A stretch of DNA of 64,000 nt. It comes from Corynebacterium sp. HMSC27B11 (GTDB lineage Bacteria; Actinomycetota; Actinomycetes; Mycobacteriales; Mycobacteriaceae). The notes beneath the pieces were generated by a model. The model ran no database searches. It was not told where the DNA came from and was given only the letters and a program-made list of their open reading frames with translations. The stretch spans positions 1 to 64,000 of the forward strand of contig NZ_KV823549.1 of assembly GCF_001815985.1 (NCBI RefSeq). The letters run 5' to 3'. The translations under genes and the position numbers were made by a program. Of this stretch, positions 7,017 to 16,263 are shown in pieces (the first letter of the stretch is position 1; the number at the start of each line of letters is the position of its first letter).

Positions 7017-8011
7017 TTGAGTTTCTCCTTCCGCAAGAGCAGGAACAGGAACAAAATACCGCCCACAAATTCAATCAGCACTGAGACGGTGGTGCCGTAG
7101 CCAAGAATCTGGCCCAGAATAAACTGCGCGCCCACGAGGGAGGAAACGCCGAGCAGAGCCGCAACCGGGAGGGTCCAGGTATGCCGGGTCGTACCCGTCG
7201 CCCGGTAAGCCAGGTGCGCGACAATGAGCCCTAAGAACAGGATCGGGCCGACCAGCGCGGTGGAGGCTGCTACCAGGATGGTGATCGCGGCGAGCAGGAG
7301 CAGGCTTTCCTTGCGGTACCCCACGCCCAGGCCAATGGATGTCTCTTGCCCCAGCGCCATGACATCGAGCACATGGCGTTTATGCCAGATCCAGGCGCAG
7401 ACAACGATCGTCACCAGCAGTGTAAAGACCAACAGCGGCCGGTCGATACCGGTGAAGGATGCAAAGAAGGCATCCTGCAGCACCTGGTACTCATTGGGGT
7501 CGATCATCTTCTGCAGAAGTCCGGCCAGCGACCTAAAGAAGATCCCGCACACCACACCAATGAGCAGCAGAACGTCCAGGGTCATCGTCGTCGATGTCAC
7601 CAGGGGGCTGAACACGACTACGGCAAAAACGACCATGATCACCGTATTCAGCACGAAGCCCGCGATGGGGTGCATGCCACTCAGCGCACCGCTGCCGAGG
7701 AAAAACACGATCAGCGTGTTGATCAGCACATAAATTGAATCGAAACCGATCAGGCCCGGGGTCAAAATATGGTTCCGGGTCAGTGTGTGAAAGACCACGG
7801 TGGATACGCCAGCGGTAATCCCGGCCACAGCGAGCGCGCCGACGGTGGTCAACCGCATGGGCAGTACAAAACCCCAGGCGCGGGGAAGCTGCCACAAGAT
7901 GAACAGGCCTACCAGCGCTACGGTAATGAGGAGTACCGCCACGAACGTGCGCCGTGGCCTCTTCGAATCATCCCGCTTCGTGCTCGATGCGTGTGTCACG
8001 CGTCCCAGCAA
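7013..8011 (-). CDS. Iron-siderophore ABC transporter permease (FecCD family, second subunit)
   Basis: Integral membrane permease of the BtuC/FecCD family, 332 residues with about nine hydrophobic spans. It should pair with the permease encoded just upstream to form the translocation channel. The family-typical LVGPILFLGLIVAHLAYR block, which contacts the ATPase, is present in the C-terminal third. I accept the TTG start because AAGGAAAGG lies 7 nt before it; a GTG four codons later is the alternative. The gap to the upstream permease is only 23 nt, and its stop overlaps the ATPase start. Together these mark one operon. Confidence 0.88.
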   Translation of the reverse strand: MLGRVTHASSTKRDDSKRPRRTFVAVLLITVALVGLFILWQLPRAWGFVLPMRLTTVGALAVAGITAGVSTVVFHTLTRNHILTPGLIGFDSIYVLINTLIVFFLGSGALSGMHPIAGFVLNTVIMVVFAVVVFSPLVTSTTMTLDVLLLIGVVCGIFFRSLAGLLQKMIDPNEYQVLQDAFFASFTGIDRPLLVFTLLVTIVVCAWIWHKRHVLDVMALGQETSIGLGVGYRKESLLLLAAITILVAASTALVGPILFLGLIVAHLAYRATGTTRHTWTLPVAALLGVSSLVGAQFILGQILGYGTTVSVLIEFVGGILFLFLLLRKEKLK

Positions 8012-8034
8012 AAGCTAACCTTTCCTTACTATCG

Positions 8035-9180
8035 TTAGCCGCGACGAGCGCGACGGAACAGCTTTGGCTTCGTTGAGTTCTGGATGCGAGCCCCGCGAAT
8101 CAAGATGTAGAGGAATACGGCAGCACCCAGCACGCCAAGAACGGTACCCACCGGGATTTCGTATGGGTAACGGATGACGCGGCTCAGAATGTCCCCGCCC
8201 AGCGTCATGACTGCGCCGCAGGCCGCGACCCAAGGCAGTGCCTTGCGAGCGTTGTCACCAATGCGTGCGCGAACCAGGTTCGGGACGATCAGCCCGATGA
8301 ACGGGATAGCACCCACGACGGTGACGGTGACAGCCGCGATGACAGCCACGATGACGATGGCAGAGTACTCGACGAGCTTGACGCGGACGCCCACTCCCTT
8401 AGCCAGGTCGTGGCCCAGGCCGAGCAGAGTCAACCGGTCAGCGAGGACATAGGCTGCGAGGGCGAGCACTGCGACGAGCCAGAGGAGCTCGTAGCGGCCA
8501 CGGAGCACACCTGCGAAGGATCCGAGCTGCCACGCACCGAGGCTCTGCAGCAGGTCGAAGGAGTATGCGAAAAACGTGGTGGCCGCGCCAATGATGCCAC
8601 CGTAGATGATGCCGACCAGTGGGACGGTGAATCCGGTTCGCACCTTGATGCGAGACACGATGAACAGGAATCCGATCGTGCCGATGAGCGCGGTGAGGCT
8701 GGCCATCCCGAGCTTCGCCCACATCGGGGCACCGGGGAGCAGTAGCGCGATGGCCAGCAGTCCTGCCATCGCGGACTCCGTGGAGCCGACGGTAGAGGCT
8801 TCGACGAAGCGGTTACGTGCCAGCAGCTGCATGATCAGCCCGCCCATGGCCAACGCGGATCCGGCCAGCAAGGCAGCGAGAGTGCGCGGGATACGGGAAA
8901 CTGCGACAACCGAGGAATCCGCATCCGCAGCCCCCAGCATCAGGCTGAGCAGCGAGAGCAGAACGAGAACGCCCGCCAGGATCATGGCATAGACGGGGCC
9001 GCGCGAACGACGCGCTTTCTGGTCTGCGTATTCGGCTGTTGCCGCGGAATTGCTCCCCGCAGCGGTGTCGGCAGCGGCGCGCTGAGCACCGACCTGATCC
9101 TGGTACGAGGTCTGCGGGGCATGTGACAAGGGAGCCCCTGCCTGCCTCGTCAGGGTGCTCACGGAACCGTTGGTACCCAT
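8035..9180 (-). CDS. Iron-siderophore ABC transporter permease (FecCD family, first subunit)
   Basis: BtuC/FecCD-type permease, 381 residues. The membrane core begins near residue 65 and holds the family blocks SRIPRTLAALLAGSALAMGG, VGSTESAMAG and GAIPFIGLIVPNLVR. About 65 hydrophilic residues (Ala/Ser/Gln-rich) precede the first span, longer than most family members, so a later start is possible, though the ATG used here has AGGAGAG about 10 nt upstream. It is separated from the binding-protein gene by 89 nt holding a hairpin. It probably forms a heterodimer with the next permease. Confidence 0.87.
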   Translation of the reverse strand: MGTNGSVSTLTRQAGAPLSHAPQTSYQDQVGAQRAAADTAAGSNSAATAEYADQKARRSRGPVYAMILAGVLVLLSLLSLMLGAADADSSVVAVSRIPRTLAALLAGSALAMGGLIMQLLARNRFVEASTVGSTESAMAGLLAIALLLPGAPMWAKLGMASLTALIGTIGFLFIVSRIKVRTGFTVPLVGIIYGGIIGAATTFFAYSFDLLQSLGAWQLGSFAGVLRGRYELLWLVAVLALAAYVLADRLTLLGLGHDLAKGVGVRVKLVEYSAIVIVAVIAAVTVTVVGAIPFIGLIVPNLVRARIGDNARKALPWVAACGAVMTLGGDILSRVIRYPYEIPVGTVLGVLGAAVFLYILIRGARIQNSTKPKLFRRARRG

Positions 9181-9229
9181 CTTGCTCGCTACTCTCCTAC
9201 TACCGTCTCGCTCGCTAGTTACGTGATTG

Positions 9230-9260
9230 AACCGCGCCCCGGGGTTCCCGTGACGCGGTT
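9230..9260 (-). other. Intercistronic hairpin behind the siderophore-binding protein gene
   Basis: AACCGCG (9230-9236) and CGCGGTT (9254-9260) pair around a 17-base spacer. No U-run follows on the minus strand, so it is more likely an RNA-stabilising or partial-attenuation hairpin than a full terminator. Such a site can favour expression of the binding protein over the permeases. This role is inferred. Confidence 0.45.
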
Positions 9261-9269
9261 GTTGTTTTA

Positions 9270-10229
9270 TTAGAGTGCCTGCTCGATATCATCGAGCATG
9301 GTGTTCATGCCGGCGATACCGCCACCGTTGAGGTACCAATCAGCACCGCTCAGCATGTAGATCCGGTCCTCCTTGGCCGCATCCGTCTGCTTGACCAGCT
9401 CGTTGTCGAGGGTGGCCTTAGCGGAGTGACCCTCCTGACCGATCGCTGCGTCGCGGTCGAGAACGAACATGGTCTTCGGGTTGATCTTCTTCAGCAGCTC
9501 GAAGGAAGCGTTCTCACCGTGGGCGCTATCGCTCTTGATGCCGCCTGCCGGGGTGAAGCCCAGGTCGTTGAAGACCAGGCCGAAGCGGGAATCCGCACCG
9601 TAGAGGCTGATCTCGCCACCGTTGGTCATCAAGACGGCGGCTTCCTTCTTATCAGCCGGAACGGACTCGGAGATCTTCTTCACGCGCTCGCGGATCTCGT
9701 CAGCCTTCTCCTTCGCTTCGGCCTCCTTGCCGAAGAGCTTGCCCAGGGCCTCGACGCGCTCCAGATTGCTCTCGATCGTGTAGTGATCGTAGTTGATCGT
9801 CATGTTCGCGGTCGGGGCGATCTTCTCGAACTCCTTGAGCATCTTCGCCTGACGACCGCCGATGAGGATCAGATCCGGATCTGCTTCGGCGATGGCTTCC
9901 ATGTCCGGCTCCTTCAGAGAACCAGCGTTAGCCTCGATCCCCTCTGCAGCCTTCGGCATGGTGGCAGCCTTGGCGGTGGACACGACGCGGTCCTTCTCTC
10001 CCAGCGCAGCCAGGGTATCGAGGGAAGCGTAGTCGAGGACGACGATGCGCTTCGGCTCGGACTTCAGCTCGACGGTGCCGTTTTCAGCTTCGAGGGTATA
10101 GGTCCGATCCGCGTTATTCTGCTGGCTGGACGCGGAGTTATTCTCGGCGGAGTTGTCCTCGGCTGCGCAGCCCGTGAGGAGCAGAGAGAATCCGGCAGCT
10201 GCTGCAACGAGTGCGTGTGAGATCTTCAA
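9270..10229 (-). CDS. Iron-siderophore ABC transporter substrate-binding lipoprotein (CeuE-like)
   Basis: Membrane-anchored binding protein that captures a ferric siderophore outside the membrane and delivers it to the FecCD permeases. The 319-residue product starts with a lipoprotein signal: charged start MKISH, hydrophobic core, and lipobox LLTGC with lipidated Cys21. A Ser/Asn-rich linker follows, then the periplasmic-binding domain with KRIVVLDYASLDTLAALG and DPDLILIGGR, typical of the FepB/CeuE class. I chose the TTG codon preceded by AGGAAG. A longer frame adds 28 residues before the signal peptide and looks artificial. Two DtxR-like boxes upstream suggest iron repression. It is the first gene of the importer operon. 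Confidence 0.88.
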   Translation of the reverse strand: MKISHALVAAAAGFSLLLTGCAAEDNSAENNSASSQQNNADRTYTLEAENGTVELKSEPKRIVVLDYASLDTLAALGEKDRVVSTAKAATMPKAAEGIEANAGSLKEPDMEAIAEADPDLILIGGRQAKMLKEFEKIAPTANMTINYDHYTIESNLERVEALGKLFGKEAEAKEKADEIRERVKKISESVPADKKEAAVLMTNGGEISLYGADSRFGLVFNDLGFTPAGGIKSDSAHGENASFELLKKINPKTMFVLDRDAAIGQEGHSAKATLDNELVKQTDAAKEDRIYMLSGADWYLNGGGIAGMNTMLDDIEQAL

Positions 10230-10310
10230 TCTTTTGCTCTTCCTAGTTCGTCCCGGTCCGCCTCTGCAGGCAGATACGGCCGGTATTATTCCGAAAGTTG
10301 ACCGAACAAG

Positions 10311-10329
10311 CAAGGTTAGCTTGCCCTAA
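10311..10329. promoter_or_regulatory. DtxR-like box 1 of the siderophore operon
   Basis: The 19-mer CAAGGTTAGCTTGCCCTAA agrees at about 14 positions with the known DtxR operator (TTAGGTTAGCCTAACCTAA). It lies some 80 nt ahead of the binding-protein start codon. DtxR itself is encoded at 26881. Confidence 0.7.
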
Positions 10330-10341
10330 GTCCCCCTAGAT

Positions 10342-10356
10342 ACTGTCAAAGACAGT
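10342..10356. promoter_or_regulatory. Perfect inverted repeat between the two DtxR boxes
   Basis: ACTGTC-AAA-GACAGT is a perfect 6-bp inverted repeat with a 3-base centre. On the minus strand it contains TTGACA, a consensus -35 hexamer, so it may be an operator of a second regulator overlapping the promoter, or a chance repeat. Confidence 0.4.
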
Positions 10357-10360
10357 GAAG

Positions 10361-10379
10361 ATAGGCAAGCCTAAATTGA
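10361..10379. promoter_or_regulatory. DtxR-like box 2 of the siderophore operon
   Basis: ATAGGCAAGCCTAAATTGA contains the palindrome TAGGC-AA-GCCTA and agrees at about 13 of 19 positions with the DtxR consensus. It lies 32 nt beyond box 1, further from the gene. Confidence 0.65.
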
Positions 10380-10415
10380 ACCCTTCGCGGAATTAGGCAA
10401 CATTATTGTTTCTAA

Positions 10416-10446
10416 TTACCCCCGTTGGCGGGTGAACAGGGGGTAA
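10416..10446 (-). other. Hairpin at the 3' end of dxs
   Basis: TTACCCCC and GGGGGTAA pair perfectly around a 15-base loop just after the dxs stop codon. No U-run follows on the minus strand, so termination there would be inefficient, and read-through into the siderophore operon, which points the same way, is possible. Confidence 0.45.
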
Positions 10447-10452
10447 ATGCCA

Positions 10453-12342
10453 CTAGAAGCGGTCGAGCCACCCCGTCACGCGCTCCTCCACGGATGCCAC
10501 ATCGAGGCCCACTTCCTCGAGCACTTCTCCCCGCGATGCGTGCGCGAGGTACTCCTGCGGCACCGCGAGCAAACGCACCGGAGTATCCACCTCTGCAGCG
10601 CTCAATGCCGCCTGCAGCGCAGAACCGGCCCCGCCGTGGATACCGTTATCCTCGACCGTCACCACTAGGTCGGCATCGCTGGCGAGCTCGACGAGTTCCT
10701 CGGAGACCGGGTAGACCCAGTGTGGATCCACGACCGCAGACTCCCAGCCCTTCGCCTTGGCCGCCTCAGCTGCCGCCCGGGACTGCCCCACGAGCGCGCC
10801 GTAGTTAATCACCAGCAGCTTCTTCGCACCGTCCCCATCGGTCGAGCGGTGGTCGAACAGGACGTCGTAGCTCTCCTCCTGCCGCAGGGCAGGAATGTCT
10901 GCCGGAACGCTGCCCTTCGGGAAGCGCACGACGGTGGGGGCGTCGTCAACATCGAGGCACCGGTCCAGCGCCACGCGCAGTTGCGCTCCGTCGCGAGGAG
11001 CAGCGACATGAATCCCCGGCACAATTCCGGTGATGGACATGTCCCACATACCGTTGTGGCTGGCACCATCCGGGCCGGTAATCCCAGCGCGATCCAGCAC
11101 AAAGGTCACGCCCAGCCCCAGCAGACCGACATCCATCAGCATCTGGTCGAAGGCGCGGTTGAGGAAGGTCGAATACACCGCAACAACCGGATGCAAGCCG
11201 CCCAGGGCAAGGCCAGCCGCGGAGGTGACGGCATGCTGCTCTGCGATGCCGACGTCAAAGGTGCGCTGCGGAAAGACCTCACCAAACTCAGCGAGTCCAG
11301 TGGGGCCGGCCATCGCGGCGGTGATCGCCACGACGTCATCCCTCTCCCCCGCCCGCTCGATGAGGTGGGAGGAGAACACCTGGGTCCAGCCAGGCTTCGA
11401 GGCTTCCTTCGGCACACCGGTGACTGGGTCGATCACACCCGTGGCGTGCATCTGATCAGCTTCGTCGTTCTCCGCAGGGTCGAAGCCCTTGCCTTTGTGG
11501 GTGATCGTGTGGACGATGACGGGGCCGCCGTAGTCCTTGGCGTAACGCAGTGCGTTCTCCACCTGGCCGATATCGTGCCCATCAACCGGACCGATGTACT
11601 TCAGCCCCAGGTCGGAGAACATTTCCTGCGGGAGGATGGAGTGCTTGACCCCTTCCTTGAGACCGGAAATCAGCTGGAATGCACGGTCCCCAACCCAGCC
11701 CATGCGGCCGAGGGTGTTTTTCCCGGACTCCATGACCTTGTCGTAGGCAGGCTGCAAGCGAAGTGCAGCGAGGTTCTCCGCCAGCCCGCCGATGGTCGGC
11801 GAGTAGGAACGCCCATTGTCGTTGACGACGATGACGATCGAGCGCTTCTTGCCGGTGGCGATGTTGTTCAGCGCCTCCCAGCACATGCCACCTGTGAGTG
11901 CCCCATCACCAACGACAGCCGCGACGTGACGGTGAGACTGGCCGCTGAGCTCGAAGGCCTTGGCCAGCCCGTCGGCATAAGAAAGGGATGCCGAGGCGTG
12001 GGAGGACTCGGTCCAGTCATGCGGGCTTTCCGCGCGGTCAGGGTAGCCCGACAGGCCGTCCTTCTGTCGCAGCGTGTCGAAGAGATCGCGGCGCCCCGTG
12101 AGGATCTTGTGCACGTACGCCTGGTGTCCCGTATCGAAGATCAGGGGGTCGGACGGCGAGTCGAAGACCCGGTGCAGCGCCATCGTCAGCTCGACGACAC
12201 CGAGGTTCGGACCCAAGTGTCCGCCGGTCGCGGAAACTTTTTCAATCAAAAACTCCCGAATCTCCCGCGCCAGCTGATCCAGCTTGCCCTCATCGAGCAT
12301 CTTCAGATCCGCTGGTGAGGAAATATTTTCAAGGATTCCCAT
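10453..12342 (-). CDS. dxs: 1-deoxy-D-xylulose-5-phosphate synthase Dxs
   Basis: Thiamine-diphosphate enzyme that condenses pyruvate and glyceraldehyde 3-phosphate to 1-deoxyxylulose 5-phosphate, the entry step of the MEP isoprenoid pathway. The isoprenoids feed menaquinone and the decaprenyl carriers of cell-wall synthesis. The 629-residue protein is full length. It has [12 protein letters not shown] near 42-53, HASASLS (115-121), the ThDP-binding GDG (145-147) with NN downstream, the transketolase pyrimidine domain with [11 protein letters not shown], and the C-terminal domain. I chose the ATG giving [13 protein letters not shown], which matches corynebacterial Dxs N termini. It is transcribed toward the siderophore operon. 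Confidence 0.96.
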   Translation of the reverse strand: MGILENISSPADLKMLDEGKLDQLAREIREFLIEKVSATGGHLGPNLGVVELTMALHRVFDSPSDPLIFDTGHQAYVHKILTGRRDLFDTLRQKDGLSGYPDRAESPHDWTESSHASASLSYADGLAKAFELSGQSHRHVAAVVGDGALTGGMCWEALNNIATGKKRSIVIVVNDNGRSYSPTIGGLAENLAALRLQPAYDKVMESGKNTLGRMGWVGDRAFQLISGLKEGVKHSILPQEMFSDLGLKYIGPVDGHDIGQVENALRYAKDYGGPVIVHTITHKGKGFDPAENDEADQMHATGVIDPVTGVPKEASKPGWTQVFSSHLIERAGERDDVVAITAAMAGPTGLAEFGEVFPQRTFDVGIAEQHAVTSAAGLALGGLHPVVAVYSTFLNRAFDQMLMDVGLLGLGVTFVLDRAGITGPDGASHNGMWDMSITGIVPGIHVAAPRDGAQLRVALDRCLDVDDAPTVVRFPKGSVPADIPALRQEESYDVLFDHRSTDGDGAKKLLVINYGALVGQSRAAAEAAKAKGWESAVVDPHWVYPVSEELVELASDADLVVTVEDNGIHGGAGSALQAALSAAEVDTPVRLLAVPQEYLAHASRGEVLEEVGLDVASVEERVTGWLDRF

Positions 12343-12412
12343 TGAACTCAGTTTCTCTCCATCCCACATTGAATTCGCTGGCCCCATCTTAGTGGGGACA
12401 CCGCCTTCAGCG

Positions 12413-13663
12413 TTATTCGCCCGCCGCCTCGAAGTACATCAGTGTTTCGACGTGATGGGTCAACCCGAAAGCGTCGACGATCTCCATCTCGCGCAACTCA
12501 TAACCCGCGTCTCGCCACAGACCCGCGTCGCGGGCTGCCGTGGCGGGGTCGCAGCCGATGTGAATCACCCGCGGGGGGCGGTGCTGCGCGATGTTCTGAA
12601 TGACGGCGGCCCCCGCCCCCGTACGTGGCGGGTCGAGAACGACGGCGTCCAGGTCCGCGACCTCCTCGAGGTCCTCCAGCCACGCGCCGACGTCGTTGCT
12701 GCGGAACCGAACGGCCGTGTCCGTCCCTTCTGAGCCGGCTTCCCGGGCTGCAGCGAAGGCTTCCTGTCCAGCACGAGTTGCACTGCTCGCGACGTCCACA
12801 ATCTCAACATTGCGAGCGGAGCCCAGCAGGCCCGCGGACAGAGCACCGCAGCCACCGTAGAGATCCCACACGGTGTGCAGCTCCCCGTTCAGCCGGTCGG
12901 CGACCCAGCGGGCGTAATAGGCGCTGGCTTGGATGTGAGACTGCCAGAACGCGTCCACCGGCACCTTCCAGCTCACGCCGAGGTGCGAATGCAGCACATC
13001 GCCATCGCCGTCGAGAACACGGCGTTTCCGGCCACGTCGGGTCTTCTTGAGCTCCACGACGGAGCGCTTACCGTCGCGACCGACACCCACCACAACCTCG
13101 CTGTGTGGACTGGGATTGAGCCCTCCAACACCGTCGGTCAGCCCGGGCAACCATTGGGAGCACTCCACCTCAGCCAGCGGGACGATCTCATTGCTCTTCG
13201 GCTTCCGCAACCCGGCCTGCCCTTCCGCGTCGACGCCGAGGCGTACGCGGTGGCGGTAGTGGGTAAAAGGCCATAGGCTCGTCGCGCGAACATGAGCATC
13301 GAGGAATTCCTGCGGCAGCTCGAACTTGGCGAGGCGGCGGAACTGGTCGATGACCACCGCCTGCTTAAATTCCAGGGAGCCGTGGGCATCAACGAAGTCG
13401 AGGTCGCAGCAACCAGCTCCGGCCTCAGCAGCGTCGCATTGCCCAGCCACCCGGTGCGGGCTCGGCTGGTCAATAGCTAGCGCTTGACCAGTGCGGAACC
13501 TTTGCTTGCCGTTCTTTTTAGCCGGGTCCAGCGCAACCTCGACCCCCTTCTCCCCGGGCAACCCGCCACGCACAAAAACGATCTGTCCGTCGTGCTGGCC
13601 GATGACCACACCTCGGTGGCCGGGTTGATCCAGATCCAGAGTGACGGTCTCCGGGCTAGTCAT
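12413..13663 (-). CDS. Class I SAM-dependent RNA methyltransferase, TrmA/RlmD-like
   Basis: Probable uracil-C5 methyltransferase acting on rRNA or tRNA, 416 residues. An N-terminal TRAM-like beta domain is followed by a cysteine group (Cys76, Cys85, Cys86, Cys168) in the place of the family iron-sulfur cluster. Its spacing, C-x8-C-C, differs from the usual C-x5-C-x2-C, so the cluster may be altered or lost. Then come the SAM-binding motif [14 protein letters not shown] (267-280), [11 protein letters not shown] (341-351) and the catalytic cysteine in [11 protein letters not shown] (Cys371). I chose the ATG giving [10 protein letters not shown]. It overlaps the end of the DUF3710 gene by 8 nt. 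Which RNA it modifies cannot be told from sequence. Confidence 0.88.
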   Translation of the reverse strand: MTSPETVTLDLDQPGHRGVVIGQHDGQIVFVRGGLPGEKGVEVALDPAKKNGKQRFRTGQALAIDQPSPHRVAGQCDAAEAGAGCCDLDFVDAHGSLEFKQAVVIDQFRRLAKFELPQEFLDAHVRATSLWPFTHYRHRVRLGVDAEGQAGLRKPKSNEIVPLAEVECSQWLPGLTDGVGGLNPSPHSEVVVGVGRDGKRSVVELKKTRRGRKRRVLDGDGDVLHSHLGVSWKVPVDAFWQSHIQASAYYARWVADRLNGELHTVWDLYGGCGALSAGLLGSARNVEIVDVASSATRAGQEAFAAAREAGSEGTDTAVRFRSNDVGAWLEDLEEVADLDAVVLDPPRTGAGAAVIQNIAQHRPPRVIHIGCDPATAARDAGLWRDAGYELREMEIVDAFGLTHHVETLMYFEAAGE

Positions 13664-14402
13664 TGCCGTCCTCGTTGGGATCCTGCTGCTGTGCCGGGGC
13701 ATTCTGCTGCTCCTGCAGGTGTCGCGCCAGCTCCTCAACCATGGCCTGCGGCAGCTGAACCGGCAACGGATCGCCGGCAGGGATTGGGTCCGTGCCGCGA
13801 ACAACGAAGGTGCGGGCGATGATCTCGCGGCCCAGCGCCGCCATCTGCTCAGCTGCCTCCTGTGGGCCGGCGAGCGTCATGCGCAGCATCCATCGCGGGC
13901 CGGTCGCCCCAATAACTCGGAGTGTGCCCTCACCGGACTCTGCAACGATCTCCGCGCCCCAGGGGCCTTCCTCGGTGGTTGCCTCCAGCCCGTCGGCTGC
14001 CATGCCCTCGATGAGGGTAGGCACCGTGTTATCCCAGAGTTCGCCGGTGGTTGGGGCGGCGAAGGCCACCGGGGTGACCCGGCCGAAGGGGGTGAGGATG
14101 TGGAGCATTTGCGGGCCATCATCGCCCATCTCCACCTGTACCTCGGCCTCGTGTGGGACCGGGATCATCATGGACCCCAGGTCGAGCCCGCCCTTGGCGA
14201 AATCGCTGAAATTGTATTCACGGTAGTCCAGCGTGTCCCCGTCGAAGGGCCCAAAGTCCTCACCCTGGACGGGTTGGTCAGCGTCTAGCGGTCCGCCTGC
14301 GGCGTTTTCCGTCGCGTCGGAGACCTCCTGCTCGGCCTGGCTCTGAGGTGCGCTTGGATCTGCACCGCTGGGTTCGTTTTTCTTCTTAGAAAATGGCCAC
14401 AT
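13656..14402 (-). CDS. DUF3710 domain-containing protein
   Basis: Conserved actinobacterial protein of unknown function, 248 residues, homologous in position and pattern to the gene downstream of dut in mycobacteria (Rv2696c). The N-terminal ~50 residues are acidic and low in complexity after a basic start MWPFSKKK; the C-terminal ~25 residues are Gln/Asn-rich. No membrane span or catalytic motif is visible. GGAAGGAA precedes the ATG by about 10 nt. The stop overlaps the methyltransferase start, so the two are probably translated from one message, with dut 116 nt upstream. Confidence 0.85.
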   Translation of the reverse strand: MWPFSKKKNEPSGADPSAPQSQAEQEVSDATENAAGGPLDADQPVQGEDFGPFDGDTLDYREYNFSDFAKGGLDLGSMMIPVPHEAEVQVEMGDDGPQMLHILTPFGRVTPVAFAAPTTGELWDNTVPTLIEGMAADGLEATTEEGPWGAEIVAESGEGTLRVIGATGPRWMLRMTLAGPQEAAEQMAALGREIIARTFVVRGTDPIPAGDPLPVQLPQAMVEELARHLQEQQNAPAQQQDPNEDGND

Positions 14403-14518
14403 TTTTTAAACATTCCTTCCGCACTTGCCAACGCGGCGCTGGATAGCGCCACCGTTGGGGTTTAAAAGCTGGAAATTAAACTCAATCGGCTATCGGGACC
14501 AGCTGCCCCGACCCCGCA

Positions 14519-14968
14519 TCAACGCGTGCCGGTGGAGCCGTGGCCACCACTTCCGCGGGCGGTCTCCCCGAGTTGCTCAATGCTGTCCACAGCCACGACG
14601 TCGCAGAGGCTGACCTCCTGAATGAGCAGCTGAGCGATGCGTTCACCCCGGCTGATGCTGATTGTTTCTTGCGGGTCAAGGTTGATCAGGTTGACCTTGA
14701 CCTCCCCCCGATATCCCGCATCGATGGTGCCGGGCGCATTAACGATCGACAATCCCTTCTTCACCGCCAGTCCGCTGCGCGGGTGAACCAGACCAACCTT
14801 GCCGACCGGCACCGCCATCGCAATGCCCGTCCCCACCAGGCTGCGCTGCCCGGGGTTCAAGGTGATGTCCTCGGCGGAGTAAAGATCGATGCCCGCATCT
14901 TCGGGGTGTGCCCGGTTCGGTAGCGGGAGAGATGGATCAATCTGAAAAATTTCCAACGGGCTGCTCAT
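14519..14968 (-). CDS. dut: Deoxyuridine 5'-triphosphate nucleotidohydrolase (dUTPase)
   Basis: Trimeric cytosolic enzyme that hydrolyses dUTP to dUMP and pyrophosphate, keeping uracil out of DNA and supplying dUMP for thymidylate. The 149-residue product has all five family motifs: [22 protein letters not shown], the catalytic [23 protein letters not shown], and the flexible C-terminal P-loop-like [10 protein letters not shown] (137-146). The length is normal for the homotrimeric class. It is divergent from the DUF3093 gene, with a 221-nt gap between them, and reads toward DUF3710. Confidence 0.96.
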   Translation of the reverse strand: MSSPLEIFQIDPSLPLPNRAHPEDAGIDLYSAEDITLNPGQRSLVGTGIAMAVPVGKVGLVHPRSGLAVKKGLSIVNAPGTIDAGYRGEVKVNLINLDPQETISISRGERIAQLLIQEVSLCDVVAVDSIEQLGETARGSGGHGSTGTR

Positions 14969-15189
14969 GAGGCTCCACTCTACAAGGTCGTTCCCATCTC
15001 GTTATTGGCCCGCTGTAGGAAAGTCTCCTCCTTGGTGGGAGCCACGGCGGCTTCGGAACACCTGGTGGTGTGTGGGTAAGATGGTGGCCGGTAATTGCCA
15101 CCCAATAACGGCTCGGTATGGCGCCTCACCGCCTGCGAGGCCGGGCCCGGGTAAAGATCCACATGTAGACGAGGAGCACTCTGCGAGTC

Positions 15190-15711
15190 ATGGACGCTGC
15201 GAACGGAGCATCGACCCCACCGGCGAAGACCGACGAGGCGGCGGGCACGCGGGTGCTGTACAGCGAGACCCAGCGCGTTCCGCTGTCCTGGTGGCTCGTC
15301 GCCGCCGGCGTGGTGGCTATCATCGCTTGGCAGGCTCAAATGGGACGCGACTGGTGGTGGTCGATCGTGGCGGGCGTGATCGCGGCTGCCCTCGCGGCCT
15401 GGGGGCTCATCGCGCTTTCTCGGACGAAGGTCGAGGTCGTGGAAGACTCCCAGGGTGGCAGGATCATCCGCGCGGGAGACGCCCAGCTACCGGCCTCCGT
15501 GGTCGACCGCACGCTGGTCATCCCGCCCACCGCGAAGCAAGCTGCGTTGGGACGCCAGCTTGATCCTGCCGCTTTCGTCATTCACAAGGGCTGGATTCCG
15601 ACGATGGCGATGCTCGTGCTCGATGACCCGTTGGATCCCACCCCCTACTGGCTGGTCTCCAGCAAGAACCCCCAGGAACTGCTGGAGGCGCTGGGAAGGC
15701 CCATTTACTAG
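15190..15711 (+). CDS. DUF3093 domain-containing membrane protein
   Basis: Conserved actinobacterial membrane protein, 173 residues, unknown function. Two hydrophobic segments (roughly 34-50 and 55-75) are followed by a soluble C-terminal domain with the family-typical ending DDPLDPTPYWLVSSKNPQELLEAL. Gene order (DUF4193, DUF3093, dut) matches mycobacteria (Rv2699c-Rv2697c). The ATG used has only a distant GAGGAG upstream, so the exact start is less certain. It is followed by a clear terminator. Confidence 0.85.
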   Translation: MDAANGASTPPAKTDEAAGTRVLYSETQRVPLSWWLVAAGVVAIIAWQAQMGRDWWWSIVAGVIAAALAAWGLIALSRTKVEVVEDSQGGRIIRAGDAQLPASVVDRTLVIPPTAKQAALGRQLDPAAFVIHKGWIPTMAMLVLDDPLDPTPYWLVSSKNPQELLEALGRPIY

Positions 15712-15732
15712 GGTTCCCAGCGCCTCCGCGCT

Positions 15733-15773
15733 CCCGGTCTGCTCGGTGTTACACCCACAGGCCGGGTCTTTTT
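15733..15773 (+). terminator. Terminator after the DUF3093 gene
   Basis: CCCGGTCTG (15733-15741) pairs with CAGGCCGGG (15758-15766) through nine pairs including one G-U, followed by TCTTTTT. It separates the gene from the converging DUF4193 gene. Confidence 0.82.
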
Positions 15774-15778
15774 ATGTC

Positions 15779-16078
15779 TTAAGCGCAGTCGATGCAGATG
15801 AACTCGGTATCGCTGATCTTCTCACCGATACGGCTGCGGTGCTGCACGAGGAAGCACTCGGAGCAGGTGAACTCGTCGTTCTGCTTTGGCGTGACCGTGG
15901 TGGACAGTTCCTCGCCGGAGACTTCCTCCATCGGCAGTTCGAAGGGTTCCACGATTTCGCCATCGTCGGTGTCCGAGATCGCTGGCTCCGCCTTCTCAGC
16001 GGCCTTCAAGCCTTCGAGAGAATCGGTCTCCAGCTCTTCCTCGTCGCTTCGCCGTGGTGCATCGTAGTCCGTGGCCAT
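15779..16078 (-). CDS. DUF4193 domain-containing zinc-ribbon-like protein
   Basis: Small acidic cytosolic protein, 99 residues, of the conserved actinobacterial DUF4193 family. The N-terminal half is rich in Asp and Glu. The C-terminal half carries two CxxC pairs (CSEC near 71-74, CIDC at the end) and a QHRSRIGE block, consistent with a small zinc-binding domain. The function is unknown, and its metal binding is an inference from the cysteine spacing. It is conserved next to DUF3093 and dut in mycobacteria. The 185 bases upstream hold nothing I can identify. Confidence 0.88.
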   Translation of the reverse strand: MATDYDAPRRSDEEELETDSLEGLKAAEKAEPAISDTDDGEIVEPFELPMEEVSGEELSTTVTPKQNDEFTCSECFLVQHRSRIGEKISDTEFICIDCA

Positions 16079-16263
16079 CGTTGTCCTCCCACACTCCTCG
16101 GATGATGCTCATCAGTTCTTGGGCGGGATCCCCGCCACCTGCCGTATCGCGGGCCACAAGCCCATTCTTCACGGCAGCCATTCGGCCCCTAGTCGAGGGC
16201 GCCTCATGTGTGCTGAACGCGGATATTAGGCCATGAGGTGCACACTTGTCACCTCCCCCATAC

